Shown here in pieces: positions 1 through 10,322 of a DNA stretch of 32,416 nt (its first letter is position 1; the number at the start of each line of letters is the position of its first letter). This DNA comes from Caulobacter sp. 17J65-9 (lineage in GTDB: Bacteria > Pseudomonadota > Alphaproteobacteria > Caulobacterales > Caulobacteraceae). The notes beneath the pieces are model-generated. The model saw nothing but the letters and a program-made list of their open reading frames with translations, was not told the origin of the DNA and did no database searches. Position numbers and translations under genes: made by a program. The stretch spans positions 1 through 32,416 of the forward strand of contig NZ_JAAIVC010000025.1 of the NCBI RefSeq assembly GCF_010975005.1, in the 5' to 3' direction.

Positions 1-1867
1 CGGCCTGCGCGCGCCGCCGCCCAAGCCGGAGAAGCGGCTGGTCCCGACCGGCGTGCAGCCGGCCCGCGCGACACCGGCCCGCAGCCGCGTGCTGGAGGTC
101 GCCGCCGAATTCGCCCGCTCGCCCGCCGAGCTGGCCCGCGCCGCCGGCGTGTCGTCCGGCGTGGTGAAGGGGTTGGTCGACGAGGGCGCGCTGCAGGTGG
201 TCGAGATCCTCGAGCCGCCCGCCTTCCCCGAGCCCGATCCGAACCACACGGCGTCCTCGCTCAACCCCAGCCAGGCGGCCGCGGCCAAGGCCCTGAACGC
301 GGCGTTCGACGCGGGCGGCTTCCAGGCCGCCCTGCTGGACGGCGTCACCGGGGCCGGCAAGACCGAGGTCTATCTGGAGACCGTGGCCCACGCCCTGGCC
401 GCCGATCCGGCCGCCCAGATTCTGGTGCTGCTGCCCGAGATCGCGCTCACCCAAGCGGTGATCGCCCGTTTCGAGCAGCGCTTCGGCGTCACCCCGGCCG
501 AGTGGCATTCGGGCGTGTCCCTGCCCAAGCGCCGCAAGGTGTGGGAGGCGGTCGCCGCCAGCCGCTGCCGCATCGTCGTGGGGGCCCGCTCGGCCCTGTT
601 CCTGCCGTTCCAGTCCCTGCGCCTGCTGGTCGTCGACGAGGAGCACGACAGCTCCTTCAAGCAGGAAGAGGGGCTGATCTACCACGCCCGCGACCTGGCG
701 GTGGCGCGGGCCAAGATCGAGGGCTCCGCCGTGGTGCTGGCCTCGGCCACCCCGTCGCTGGAGACCCTCGCCAACGCCGAGGCCGGCCGCTACCGCTGGC
801 TGCGGCTGGCCAGCCGCCACGGCGCGGCGCGCCTGCCCGACATCGATCTGGTCGACATGCGCGAGACCCCGCCCGAGCGCGGCCGCTGGCTGTCGCCGCG
901 GCTGATCAAGGCGATCGGCGAGACCTTCGCGCGCGGCGAACAGTCCCTGCTGTTCCTGAACCGGCGGGGCTACGCGCCGCTGGTGCTGTGCCGGGCCTGC
1001 GGCGAGCGCATGACCGCGCCGGACACCGACTCCTGGCTGGTCGAGCACCGCTACACCGGCCGGCTGGTCTGCCACCTGACCGGCTTCTCCATGCCCAAGC
1101 CGAAGCGCTGCCCGCACTGCAGCGCCGAGGACAGCCTCGTCTCGGTCGGGCCGGGCGTGGAGCGGGTCGAGGAAGAGGTGCGCGAGCTGTTCCCGCAGGC
1201 GCGGGTGGCGGTGTTCTCCTCGGACACCGTGCCGGACGGCGAGAGCGCGCGCGCCCTGGTGCGCAGCATGGCCGAGGGCGAGATCGACATCCTGGTCGCC
1301 ACCCAGGCGGCGGCCAAGGGCCACAACTTCCCCAACCTGACCCTGGTGGGCGTCGTCGACGCGGACCTCGGTTTACGCGGCGGCGACCTGCGCGCCGGCG
1401 AGCGCACCTTCCAGCTCCTGGCCCAGGCCACCGGACGGGCCGGCCGCGCCGACAAGCCGGGCCGGGCCCTGCTGCAGACCTACATGCCCGACCACGGTGT
1501 CATGCAGTCCCTGAAGGCCCAGGACCGCGACGCCTTCGTCGAAGCCGAGACCGCCGAGCGCAAGGCGGCGGGCCTGCCGCCACACGGCCGGCTGGCCGCC
1601 ATCGTGCTGTCCAGCCCGGACGGCGCGGCGCTGGAGACCTACGCCCGCGCCCTGGCCGCGGCCATCCCGAACGCCGAGCGGCTGGAGGTCTACGGGCCGG
1701 CCGACGCGCCGCTCAGCCTGGTGCGCGGCCGACGGCGCAAGCGCCTGCTGGTCCGCGCAGACCGCGACGTCGATCTGCAGGCATTCCTAGGGACGTGGCT
1801 CGCCCAGGTGAAGGTCCCCGGCAGCGTGCGGGTGACCGTGGACGTGGATCCGTACAGCTTCCTCTGA
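1..1867 (+). CDS. priA: Primosomal protein N' (replication restart helicase PriA), 5' end missing
   Basis: PriA is the DExH helicase that recognises stalled forks and reloads DnaB. The frame is open from base 2 to the TGA at 1865-1867, giving 621 codons; the N-terminal DNA-binding part lies outside the window. A GTG at 53 is internal and is not taken as the start. The Walker A motif GVTGAGKT is encoded at 341-364 and the DEEH box at 635-646. The helicase C-terminal motifs follow, with ATQAAAKGHNFP and the QATGRAGRA stretch near 1430-1450. The zinc region (989-1120) keeps only five of the eight cysteines known from E. coli PriA: CRAC, one Cys of CHLT, and CPHC. The inner CxxC pair is absent. 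The gene converges on ccmB with an 18-base gap and no visible terminator. The family call is certain. Confidence 0.97.
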   Translation, partial: GLRAPPPKPEKRLVPTGVQPARATPARSRVLEVAAEFARSPAELARAAGVSSGVVKGLVDEGALQVVEILEPPAFPEPDPNHTASSLNPSQAAAAKALNAAFDAGGFQAALLDGVTGAGKTEVYLETVAHALAADPAAQILVLLPEIALTQAVIARFEQRFGVTPAEWHSGVSLPKRRKVWEAVAASRCRIVVGARSALFLPFQSLRLLVVDEEHDSSFKQEEGLIYHARDLAVARAKIEGSAVVLASATPSLETLANAEAGRYRWLRLASRHGAARLPDIDLVDMRETPPERGRWLSPRLIKAIGETFARGEQSLLFLNRRGYAPLVLCRACGERMTAPDTDSWLVEHRYTGRLVCHLTGFSMPKPKRCPHCSAEDSLVSVGPGVERVEEEVRELFPQARVAVFSSDTVPDGESARALVRSMAEGEIDILVATQAAAKGHNFPNLTLVGVVDADLGLRGGDLRAGERTFQLLAQATGRAGRADKPGRALLQTYMPDHGVMQSLKAQDRDAFVEAETAERKAAGLPPHGRLAAIVLSSPDGAALETYARALAAAIPNAERLEVYGPADAPLSLVRGRRRKRLLVRADRDVDLQAFLGTWLAQVKVPGSVRVTVDVDPYSFL

Positions 1868-1885
1868 CCCCTCGCGGGAGAAGGA

Positions 1886-2551
1886 TCAGCTGAGCGCGTT
1901 CCTGACCGCCGCGCCCATGGCCAGCGGTGTGAGCGCCACGGCGGCCAGGCTGTACGCCGTCAGGAAGGCGAAGCCCGGCGTCCAGTTCAGGCCGGCGGCG
2001 AAGGCCTCGATGGTCCCCGCCCCGAAGATCACCGGCGGGGCGAACAGCGGCAGCACCACCACCGCCACCAGCACGCCGCCGCGCCGCGCGCCGAGCGCCA
2101 GCGCCGCGCCGGTGCCGCCGACGAAGGCGAAGCCGAGGCCGCCGATCAGGGCGCAGGCCAGGGTCAGGGGCGCGACCTCGACCGGCGCTCCCAGCGCCAC
2201 CGCGGCCAAGGGCGCGAACACCGCCAGGGGCAGGCCGTTGGCCGTCCACTGGGCCAGGCACTTCACGAAGGCGACGGCCTCGATCGCGGCCGGGCCCAGG
2301 GTCAGCAGATCCAGCGCCCCGTCCTCGTAGTCGCGCTCGAACAGCCGCTCGAGCGACAGCAGCGAAGCCAGCGCCAGGGCCAGCCAGGCCGAGCCCGGCG
2401 CGACCGCGGCCAGCCGCTCGGGCGAGGGCCCCGCCGCCAGCGGCAGCAGGGTGGCCACGCAGGCGTAGAAGGCGCAGGCCAGCAGAGGCCCGCCGCCGCG
2501 GCCCCAGGCGAGATCCAGCTCGCGGCGATACAGCGTCCAGAGCGACTTCAC
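1886..2551 (-). CDS. ccmB: Haem exporter membrane subunit CcmB (cytochrome c biogenesis)
   Basis: CcmB is the membrane-spanning partner of the CcmA ATPase in system I cytochrome c maturation. The CcmABCD complex releases haem-loaded CcmE in the inner membrane. From the GTG at 2549-2551 the protein has 221 residues, the usual CcmB length, and starts [16 protein letters not shown]. It has about six hydrophobic helices and the conserved stretch [14 protein letters not shown] near residue 73. The GTG overlaps the TGA of ccmA as GTGA, a coupling arrangement, which decides this start over longer frames that would run into ccmA. No ccmC or ccmD follows: the next gene is the convergent priA. The rest of the maturation cluster must therefore lie elsewhere. 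Confidence 0.93.
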   Translation of the reverse strand: MKSLWTLYRRELDLAWGRGGGPLLACAFYACVATLLPLAAGPSPERLAAVAPGSAWLALALASLLSLERLFERDYEDGALDLLTLGPAAIEAVAFVKCLAQWTANGLPLAVFAPLAAVALGAPVEVAPLTLACALIGGLGFAFVGGTGAALALGARRGGVLVAVVVLPLFAPPVIFGAGTIEAFAAGLNWTPGFAFLTAYSLAAVALTPLAMGAAVRNALS

Positions 2552-3171
2552 GCGACCGCCGCTCCGATCTCGACCGCCCTCGCGGGCACGGGCAGGGGAT
2601 CGTGCACCGCGGCCAGGATCATGCCGCCGCCGGTGAGGTGAGCGGCCATCAGCTCGCCCATGCGCACGCGCCGCTCGGCGTCGAGCGGGGCCAGCGGTTC
2701 GTCGAGCAGCCACAACGGGCGCGGGGCCGCGGCCAGGCGGGCCAGGGACACGCGCCGGCGTTGGCCAGCGGAGAGCTTGCGGATTTCCAGGTCGAGCAGC
2801 GGCTTCAGCTGCATCTTTTCGACGGCGGCGCGGGCGCTTTGCTCGGTGCCGCCGGCCCACAGGGACTGGAAGCGCAGCTCCTCCCAGGCGGTTCGCCCGG
2901 GCTTGAGGCCGTCGTGGTGGCCGAGCAGATGCAGGCCCTGCGCGCGCGCCTCGTCCGGCTCGCGCTCGCCGTCCGCGCCTTCGAAGCGGACCTGACCGGC
3001 CAGCGGCCGCACGAAGCCGGCGACCGCGCGCAACAGGCTGGTCTTGCCCGCCCCGTTGGCCCCGATCAGGGCCACGGCCTCGCCGGCCGCCAGGGCGAAG
3101 GACAAGCCCTGGAACAGCACGCGTTCGCCGCGCCCGACCGACAGGTTTTCCACGCTCACGCGCGCGATCAT
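2548..3171 (-). CDS. ccmA: Haem exporter ATP-binding protein CcmA
   Basis: This is the ABC ATPase of the cytochrome c maturation system and pairs with CcmB. It has 207 residues, typical of CcmA. In order it shows Walker [10 protein letters not shown] (about residues 37-45), the ABC signature [14 protein letters not shown], Walker B LWLLDEP with the D-loop APLD, and an H-loop histidine in AAVHDP. The ATG at 3169-3171 gives the start [12 protein letters not shown]. The open frame continues far upstream across the antisense of acnA, but that extension has shadow composition and is not part of the gene. The stop overlaps the ccmB start by four bases. It diverges from acnA with 174 bases between the two starts. 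Confidence 0.94.
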   Translation of the reverse strand: MIARVSVENLSVGRGERVLFQGLSFALAAGEAVALIGANGAGKTSLLRAVAGFVRPLAGQVRFEGADGEREPDEARAQGLHLLGHHDGLKPGRTAWEELRFQSLWAGGTEQSARAAVEKMQLKPLLDLEIRKLSAGQRRRVSLARLAAAPRPLWLLDEPLAPLDAERRVRMGELMAAHLTGGGMILAAVHDPLPVPARAVEIGAAVA

Positions 3172-3261
3172 GAGAACGACTCGCGTGTAAGCCGGTACGC
3201 CTCGACGCCGGGCTGAGCTGCGTCTAAACAACGCGCGGCCGTGCGGGACTGACGCGGCGCG

Positions 3262-3286
3262 GACCGGGAACCTGTGCGTCCCGGTC
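3262..3286. promoter_or_regulatory. Inverted repeat in the ccmA-acnA divergent intergenic region / acnA leader
   Basis: GACCGGGA (3262-3269) and TCCCGGTC (3279-3286) form a perfect 8-bp stem with a 9-base loop, about 60 bases before the acnA start. It could be an operator or a structured leader. Nothing more specific can be read from the sequence. Confidence 0.35.
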
Positions 3287-3345
3287 GGAAGCGCGCGATC
3301 CCGCTCCCCGCCTTGGGGCGGCCTGGTGAAGAAAGAGGATCGTTC

Positions 3346-6027
<2,682 letters not shown>

Positions 6028-6033
6028 TTTCCG

Positions 6034-6075
6034 CGTATGCCCCGCCCCCGGCGCCAGTCGGGGGCGGGGCATACG
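6034..6075 (+). terminator. Very stable hairpin after acnA
   Basis: A perfect 17-bp stem (6034-6050 with 6059-6075) has an 8-base loop and begins 6 bases after the acnA stop. There is no T-tract behind it, so it may act as a terminator without a U-run, as an RNA 3' stabiliser, or through Rho. Confidence 0.75.
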
Positions 6076-6133
6076 GCCGCGCTCACGCATTGGTGAGGCG
6101 CGCTCAAGCTCCGGATTCGTTAATCAGCGAACC

Positions 6134-6832
6134 ATGCGTCGGATCGCGCCCCTGTTTCTGATCGCCGTGCTGGCGAGCCCCGCGGCGGCAAAGCCGTCGG
6201 CCGCGCGCGAGCCCGTGGTGGTCGAGCTGTTCACCAGCCAGGGCTGTTCCGGCTGTCCGCAGGCCAACGAAGTCCTGATGGAGCTGGCCGACAAGCCCGG
6301 CGTCATCGCCCTCACCTTCGCCGTCGACTACTGGGACTACCTGGGCTGGCGCGACACCTTCGCCAAGCCGGAGTTCACCGAGCGCCAGCGCGCCTACCAG
6401 ACGGCGATGAGCCTGCGCGACGTCTACACCCCGCAGTTCGTGATCGACGGCAAGCGCCAGCTCTCGGGCGGCAAGCCGGACGACGTCGCCGCGGCGGTGC
6501 ACGAGGAAGCCGTCCACCGCGCCTATCCGCCCGACATGGCCTTCCCCAGCGCCGACCGCGTCGCGGTCGGCTCCGGCAAGTCGCCGCGCGGCGGGGCCCA
6601 GGTCTGGCTGGTACGCTACGAGGACGCCGACCAGGAAGTTGCGGTCAAGCGCGGCGAGAACAAGGGCCAGACCGTCCGCCACGGCAACGTCGTGCGCGAA
6701 CTCGTCAAGCTGGGCTCCTGGAAAGGCCGCCCGGCCGTGTTCCGCCTGCCCAAGGCCGAGGAGCCCGGCCTGAAGACCGTCGTGCTGGTCCAGGCACGCG
6801 ACGGCCGCATCCTGGCCGCCAAGCAACGCTGA
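6134..6832 (+). CDS. Secreted DUF1223 family protein (thioredoxin-like)
   Basis: DUF1223 proteins are exported proteins with a thioredoxin-like fold whose role is not established. This one has 232 residues. A signal peptide covers about residues 1-19 (MRRIAPLFLIAVLASPAAA). The family N-terminal signature VVVELFTSQGCSGCPQAN holds a CxxC pair at C38 and C41, followed by the conserved FAVDYWDYLGWRD stretch and YTPQFVIDGKRQ. The CxxC suggests a redox or disulfide role in the periplasm; that is inference. It lies alone on the plus strand between the acnA hairpin and the next gene, with a 49-base gap to the latter's preferred start. Confidence 0.88.
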   Translation: MRRIAPLFLIAVLASPAAAKPSAAREPVVVELFTSQGCSGCPQANEVLMELADKPGVIALTFAVDYWDYLGWRDTFAKPEFTERQRAYQTAMSLRDVYTPQFVIDGKRQLSGGKPDDVAAAVHEEAVHRAYPPDMAFPSADRVAVGSGKSPRGGAQVWLVRYEDADQEVAVKRGENKGQTVRHGNVVRELVKLGSWKGRPAVFRLPKAEEPGLKTVVLVQARDGRILAAKQR

Positions 6833-6881
6833 TCTCGACGGACCCGGCGCCGGGGTGACATGCTCACCCAGCGGGGGCGTC

Positions 6882-7658
6882 ATGTTCTCACTGTTCTCAA
6901 AACAAAAATCCTACCTCGATCCCGAGGTCGAGGCCTGGCAGCTCGACGTCTGGCGCTGGCTGCTGGAGCGCCTCGGCGGCCTGAGCGATCTCAGGTCGCG
7001 GCCCCTGGTCGTCCCGACCCGGGCCTTCTTCCCCCCGACGGAGGCGACGGGCCACGCGCGCGCCGAACACGTGTTCGCGTCGGTGAAGCGCCACGCCGGC
7101 CTGGCGGACTGGCCCTGCCGCCTCGAAGCCCAGCCGGAACGGCCCAAGGCTCGGGTGAGCGAGTTCCTCACCCTGACCCCGTTGAAGGGCCATGCGCCGG
7201 CCGGCACCTTCGGCCCCGAGGGCAACGAGGTCCTGATCACCTACGATCCCGGCGCGGTGGACGATCCGCACGCCCTGGTCGCCACCCTCGCCCACGAACT
7301 GGCCCACTACCTGCTGGCCACCCTGCCCGACGGGCCGCCGGGCGGTAAGGACGCCGAGGAGTTCGCCACCGACCTGACCACGGTCTACCTGGGGTTCGGC
7401 CTGTTCGGCGCGAACTGCGCGTTCCGCTACCAGCAGCACCAGGACTTCATGAGCCAGGGCTGGAGCTGGTCGCGGCAGGGCTATTTGACCGAACGGGAAT
7501 GGGCCTTCGCCCTGGCGGCGTTCTTCCGTGTGCGGGATGAGCCTGTCGAGGCGGCGAAGGCGTGGCTGCGCCCCCACCTGTTCGCCGAGCTGAAGAAGGC
7601 CGCGGCCTCGCTGGACCGCCGGCCGGAGCTGCTGGCCCCGCTAAGGCAGGACGCCTAG
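6882..7658 (+). CDS. Cytosolic protein with an HELAH zinc-metallopeptidase signature
   Basis: I do not recognise a named family. From the ATG at 6882 the protein has 258 residues; a GTG at 6855 in the same frame is an alternative start. VATLAHELAHYLL holds an HExxH motif (H138, E139, H142), the zinc-binding and catalytic signature of many metallopeptidases. It is followed 17-22 residues later by EEFATD, whose E159, E160 or D164 could supply the third ligand. No signal peptide or membrane segment is visible, so action in the cytoplasm is likely. The stop shares the bases CTAG (7655-7658) with the stop of the convergent membrane-protein gene. The motif is clear; protease activity is inference. 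Confidence 0.75.
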   Translation: MFSLFSKQKSYLDPEVEAWQLDVWRWLLERLGGLSDLRSRPLVVPTRAFFPPTEATGHARAEHVFASVKRHAGLADWPCRLEAQPERPKARVSEFLTLTPLKGHAPAGTFGPEGNEVLITYDPGAVDDPHALVATLAHELAHYLLATLPDGPPGGKDAEEFATDLTTVYLGFGLFGANCAFRYQQHQDFMSQGWSWSRQGYLTEREWAFALAAFFRVRDEPVEAAKAWLRPHLFAELKKAAASLDRRPELLAPLRQDA

Positions 7659-8233
7659 TCCCGCCGCAGCTCCTCCAGCAGCCGCTCGCAATTGGCGCGT
7701 TCGCGCTTCAGGCCGCGCTCGCGCCAGACCGCCCAGCCGGCCGCCGCGGCGGCGCTGGCCAGCAGCGCGGCGGTTACGATCCAGAGGCCGGCGTCGACCG
7801 CGCCTCGGCCGAACAGGGTCACCGCCCACATCGCCGCGACCGTGCCGACCAGGGTCCAGGCCTGCCACAGGGCGAGGCTCATCAGCCGCCGGGTCGCCTC
7901 GACCCGCGCGAGCATGTGCTCCACCACCCCGACTGGTTCGTCCTCGGCCCAGCGCGGCTCCTGCCGTCGCACCCGCCAGGCGGCCCAGGTGAGCAGGGGC
8001 AGAAGCACCAGCAACACCGCCGCGGCGACGATCAGGCGGGCGTCGCCCTGCACCACGCCCATCCAGGCGAAGCCCACGCCGGCCGCGACGGCGATCACCG
8101 CCGCGACGAACTCGCCGCCCTGCATCAGCCGCTGAAACGCCAGGTCGCGGCGCAGACGGGCCGTCACCCCCTCGATCTCCGCATCCTGAGCGCGCCAGTT
8201 GCGCCGCGCCTCGTCCAGGAAGTCGTCAGCCAT
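7655..8233 (-). CDS. Four-helix membrane protein encoded with the ECF sigma factor
   Basis: This 192-residue protein has a charged N-terminal segment of about 38 residues (MADDFLDEARRNWRAQDAEI...). Two hydrophobic helices follow at about 40-60 and 65-87, then a soluble loop of about 35 residues, two further helices at about 122-143 and 148-170, and a basic coiled-coil-like tail. Its ATG overlaps the end of the sigma factor gene by 8 bases, so the two are co-translated. That position is where anti-sigma factors are usually found. However, no zinc-binding HxxxCxxC anti-sigma motif is present, so this is an unclassified candidate regulator of the sigma factor. Function is inferred from position only. 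Confidence 0.75.
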   Translation of the reverse strand: MADDFLDEARRNWRAQDAEIEGVTARLRRDLAFQRLMQGGEFVAAVIAVAAGVGFAWMGVVQGDARLIVAAAVLLVLLPLLTWAAWRVRRQEPRWAEDEPVGVVEHMLARVEATRRLMSLALWQAWTLVGTVAAMWAVTLFGRGAVDAGLWIVTAALLASAAAAAGWAVWRERGLKRERANCERLLEELRRD

Positions 8234-8708
8234 CCAGCATCGCCTTCAGTTGCGCCTTGGCGCGGTTCAGCCGCACGCCCACGTTGGACACGCTCAACCC
8301 CAGCGCCTCAGCGATGTCGTCGTAACTCAGGTCCTCGAGCGCCAGGGTGACCACCTGGCGGTAGGCCAGCGGCAGGCGGCGCACCGCCTCGACCAGCCGC
8401 TCGGACCGCTCCTTGCCCACCAGGCGCGCCTCCGGGTCGGCCTCGCCGTCGTGCAGCGCCTCCGAAAGCTCGGCCCGCCCGGGCCGGGCGGCCTGGCGCG
8501 CCACATGGCTGACCGCGCGGTTGTGCGCGATGCGGAACACGAAGGGCTTCAGCTTGGCCGGGTCCTGCAGGCTGGACAGGGCCCGCCAGATCGCCACCGT
8601 GATCTCCTGCACGAGGTCGTCGCGTAGCGCGCGCTCCCGCTCGTAGCTGGCCGCGATACGCACCAGCGCCGGCCCGTAGGCGGCGATCACCTGTTCGATC
8701 GAGACCAT
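8226..8708 (-). CDS. RNA polymerase ECF-type sigma-70 factor
   Basis: This 160-residue sigma factor has only regions 2 and 4, the ECF layout. Region 2 is LRDDLVQEITVAIWRAL (about residues 28-44) plus KPFVFRIAHNRAVSHVARQ (about 54-72). Region 4 is LPLAYRQVVTLALEDLSYDDIAEALGLS...VRLNRAKAQL with a helix-turn-helix (about 111-155). The target promoter cannot be read from the sequence. It starts at the ATG 8706-8708, is transcribed first and overlaps the membrane protein gene by 8 bases. It diverges from the amidohydrolase gene across a 113-base region with two adjacent palindromes. The assignment to ECF sigma factors is firm; the subgroup is not known. Confidence 0.93.
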   Translation of the reverse strand: MVSIEQVIAAYGPALVRIAASYERERALRDDLVQEITVAIWRALSSLQDPAKLKPFVFRIAHNRAVSHVARQAARPGRAELSEALHDGEADPEARLVGKERSERLVEAVRRLPLAYRQVVTLALEDLSYDDIAEALGLSVSNVGVRLNRAKAQLKAMLDG

Positions 8709-8746
8709 CTCGCGCCTAGTCCCGCAGGTCGGCGTCTTCTTACAAA

Positions 8747-8767
8747 GAAAATTTTCGCCCGCGGGCG
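8747..8767. promoter_or_regulatory. Two abutting palindromes between the sigma factor and amidohydrolase genes
   Basis: GAAAATTTTC (8747-8756) and CGCCCGCGGGCG (8756-8767) are both perfect palindromes and share one base. They lie in the divergent region where the promoters of both genes must be. They are a candidate operator; no binding protein can be named. Confidence 0.3.
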
Positions 8768-8821
8768 TAAGCGGCGGCCAGCGTCACGGGACTTGCAGCT
8801 CGAACAAAGCTGGAGCTTCGC

Positions 8822-10264
8822 ATGTCCCTCATCCGCCGCGTCTGCCTGGGCGCCGTCAGCGCGCTGGCCCTTTGCGCCGGCGCCGGGGCGGCCGCCGCCG
8901 AGCCGCACCTGTACTACGGCGTCACCCTGGTCGATCCCGAGCACGAGACCACCACCGCGAACGCCTGGCTGGTGGTCGACGACGGCAAGATCGTGCGGAT
9001 GGGGACCGGCCGCGCGCCGCGCGCCATCCCGGCCGACCGGCGCCACGACTTCACCGGCCGCTACGCCCTGCCCGGCCTGTTCGACACCCACGCGCACGTG
9101 ACCCTGGGGCCGCTCAGCGTGGCGGTGCAGGACGGCCAGCCGCGCGTGAAGGTGGCCTACGACCCGCAGATCGTCGCCTACAACGGCCGCATGCTGCTGG
9201 CCTACGGCGTCACCACCGTGCGCGATCCCGGCGGCGACACGGTCAACACCACCGCCTATGCGCGCGACCAGCGGGCCGGGAGGATCCTTGGGCCCGAGGC
9301 CCTGGTCGCGGGCCTGATCATCGACCGAAGCCCCGTCCCCCTGGACGGGCTGGTCGCCATTCCGACCGCCGACCGGTCGGTGGCCGTCATCGCCGCCGAA
9401 GAGGCCGCGGCCGGGGTCGATTATGTGAAGCTCTACACCACGCTGAACGAGCAGGACCTGGCCGAGGGGATCGCCGCGGCGAAGGCCGCCGGGGTGCGCA
9501 CCATCGGCCACCTGGAGGGCGTCAGCTGGACCCGGGCGGCGGAGCTGGGGATCGACTCGCTGGTGCACGCCATGCCGATCAACCCGGACCTGCTGCCGGC
9601 CGATCGGCGCGCGGCCTATGTCGCCTCCACCCGGCACGGGTCCTACAGCTTCTTCGAATGGTACGAGGCGGTCGATCTCGACGGGCCGGAGATCCGGCGG
9701 ATGATCGACACGCTGGCCGAGCGGAAGGTCGAGGTCGACGCCACCCTGATCGCCTTCTACCTGGCGTTCTGGGGCGACGATCCGGCGGTGACCGACGCCG
9801 ACGCGGCCCTGGCCTATCCGTCCCTGCTGAAGAACTGGCGCAGCGGCTTCCGCTTCGATCTGGGCTGGAAGGCGGACGACTACCGCCGCGCCAAGGCGGT
9901 CTGGCCCAAGGTGCTGAAGCTGACCCGGATGATGCACGAGGCCGGCGTGCCGCTGACCATCGGCACCGACATGGCCAATCCCTTCCTCGTGCCGGGCGCG
10001 AGCCTCGGTCGCGAAATGAAGCTGCACGCCGACGCCGGGATTTCGAACTGGGCGATCCTGCGCATGGCCACCTCCGACGCCGCCCGCGCGCTTCGCGTGG
10101 ACGACCGCACCGGCCGGCTCGCGCCGGGCTGGGAAGCCGACGTGGTGTTCCTGAAAGCCGACCCGGTCCGCGACGTCGCCGCCGTGGGACAGGTCGAGGC
10201 CGTGCTCAGCGACGGGCGGCTGCTATGGTCGGATCAGCTGAAAGCGGAGGCGTCCTCGCGCTGA
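8822..10264 (+). CDS. Secreted metal-dependent amidohydrolase
   Basis: This 480-residue enzyme of the amidohydrolase superfamily has an N-terminal signal peptide (about residues 1-26, ending AAAA). The metal-site residues are all present in order: H90 and H92 in DTHAHV, the bridging lysine K203 in VDYVKLY, H230 in IGHLEG, H249 in LVHAM and the catalytic D383 in IGTDM. That set points to a binuclear centre like that of imidazolonepropionase/dipeptidase-like periplasmic amidohydrolases. The exact substrate (dipeptide, imide or organophosphate-like) cannot be decided. The C-terminal beta-sandwich segment GRLAPGWEADVVFLKADP is typical. It is monocistronic, diverges from the sigma factor and is followed by a hairpin. 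Confidence 0.9.
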   Translation: MSLIRRVCLGAVSALALCAGAGAAAAEPHLYYGVTLVDPEHETTTANAWLVVDDGKIVRMGTGRAPRAIPADRRHDFTGRYALPGLFDTHAHVTLGPLSVAVQDGQPRVKVAYDPQIVAYNGRMLLAYGVTTVRDPGGDTVNTTAYARDQRAGRILGPEALVAGLIIDRSPVPLDGLVAIPTADRSVAVIAAEEAAAGVDYVKLYTTLNEQDLAEGIAAAKAAGVRTIGHLEGVSWTRAAELGIDSLVHAMPINPDLLPADRRAAYVASTRHGSYSFFEWYEAVDLDGPEIRRMIDTLAERKVEVDATLIAFYLAFWGDDPAVTDADAALAYPSLLKNWRSGFRFDLGWKADDYRRAKAVWPKVLKLTRMMHEAGVPLTIGTDMANPFLVPGASLGREMKLHADAGISNWAILRMATSDAARALRVDDRTGRLAPGWEADVVFLKADPVRDVAAVGQVEAVLSDGRLLWSDQLKAEASSR

Positions 10265-10278
10265 GCGCCAGACGCGAA

Positions 10279-10322
10279 AACGCCCGCGGACCGGAGGGGG
10301 GGGAGGAGGTCGCGCGGGCGTT
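10279..10322 (+). terminator. Terminator-like hairpin after the amidohydrolase gene
   Basis: AACGCCCGCG (10279-10288) pairs with CGCGGGCGTT (10313-10322). GACC/GGTC (10289-10292 with 10308-10311) extends the stem after a one-base bulge. The loop holds an eight-G tract (10296-10303). No T-run follows. Confidence 0.6.
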
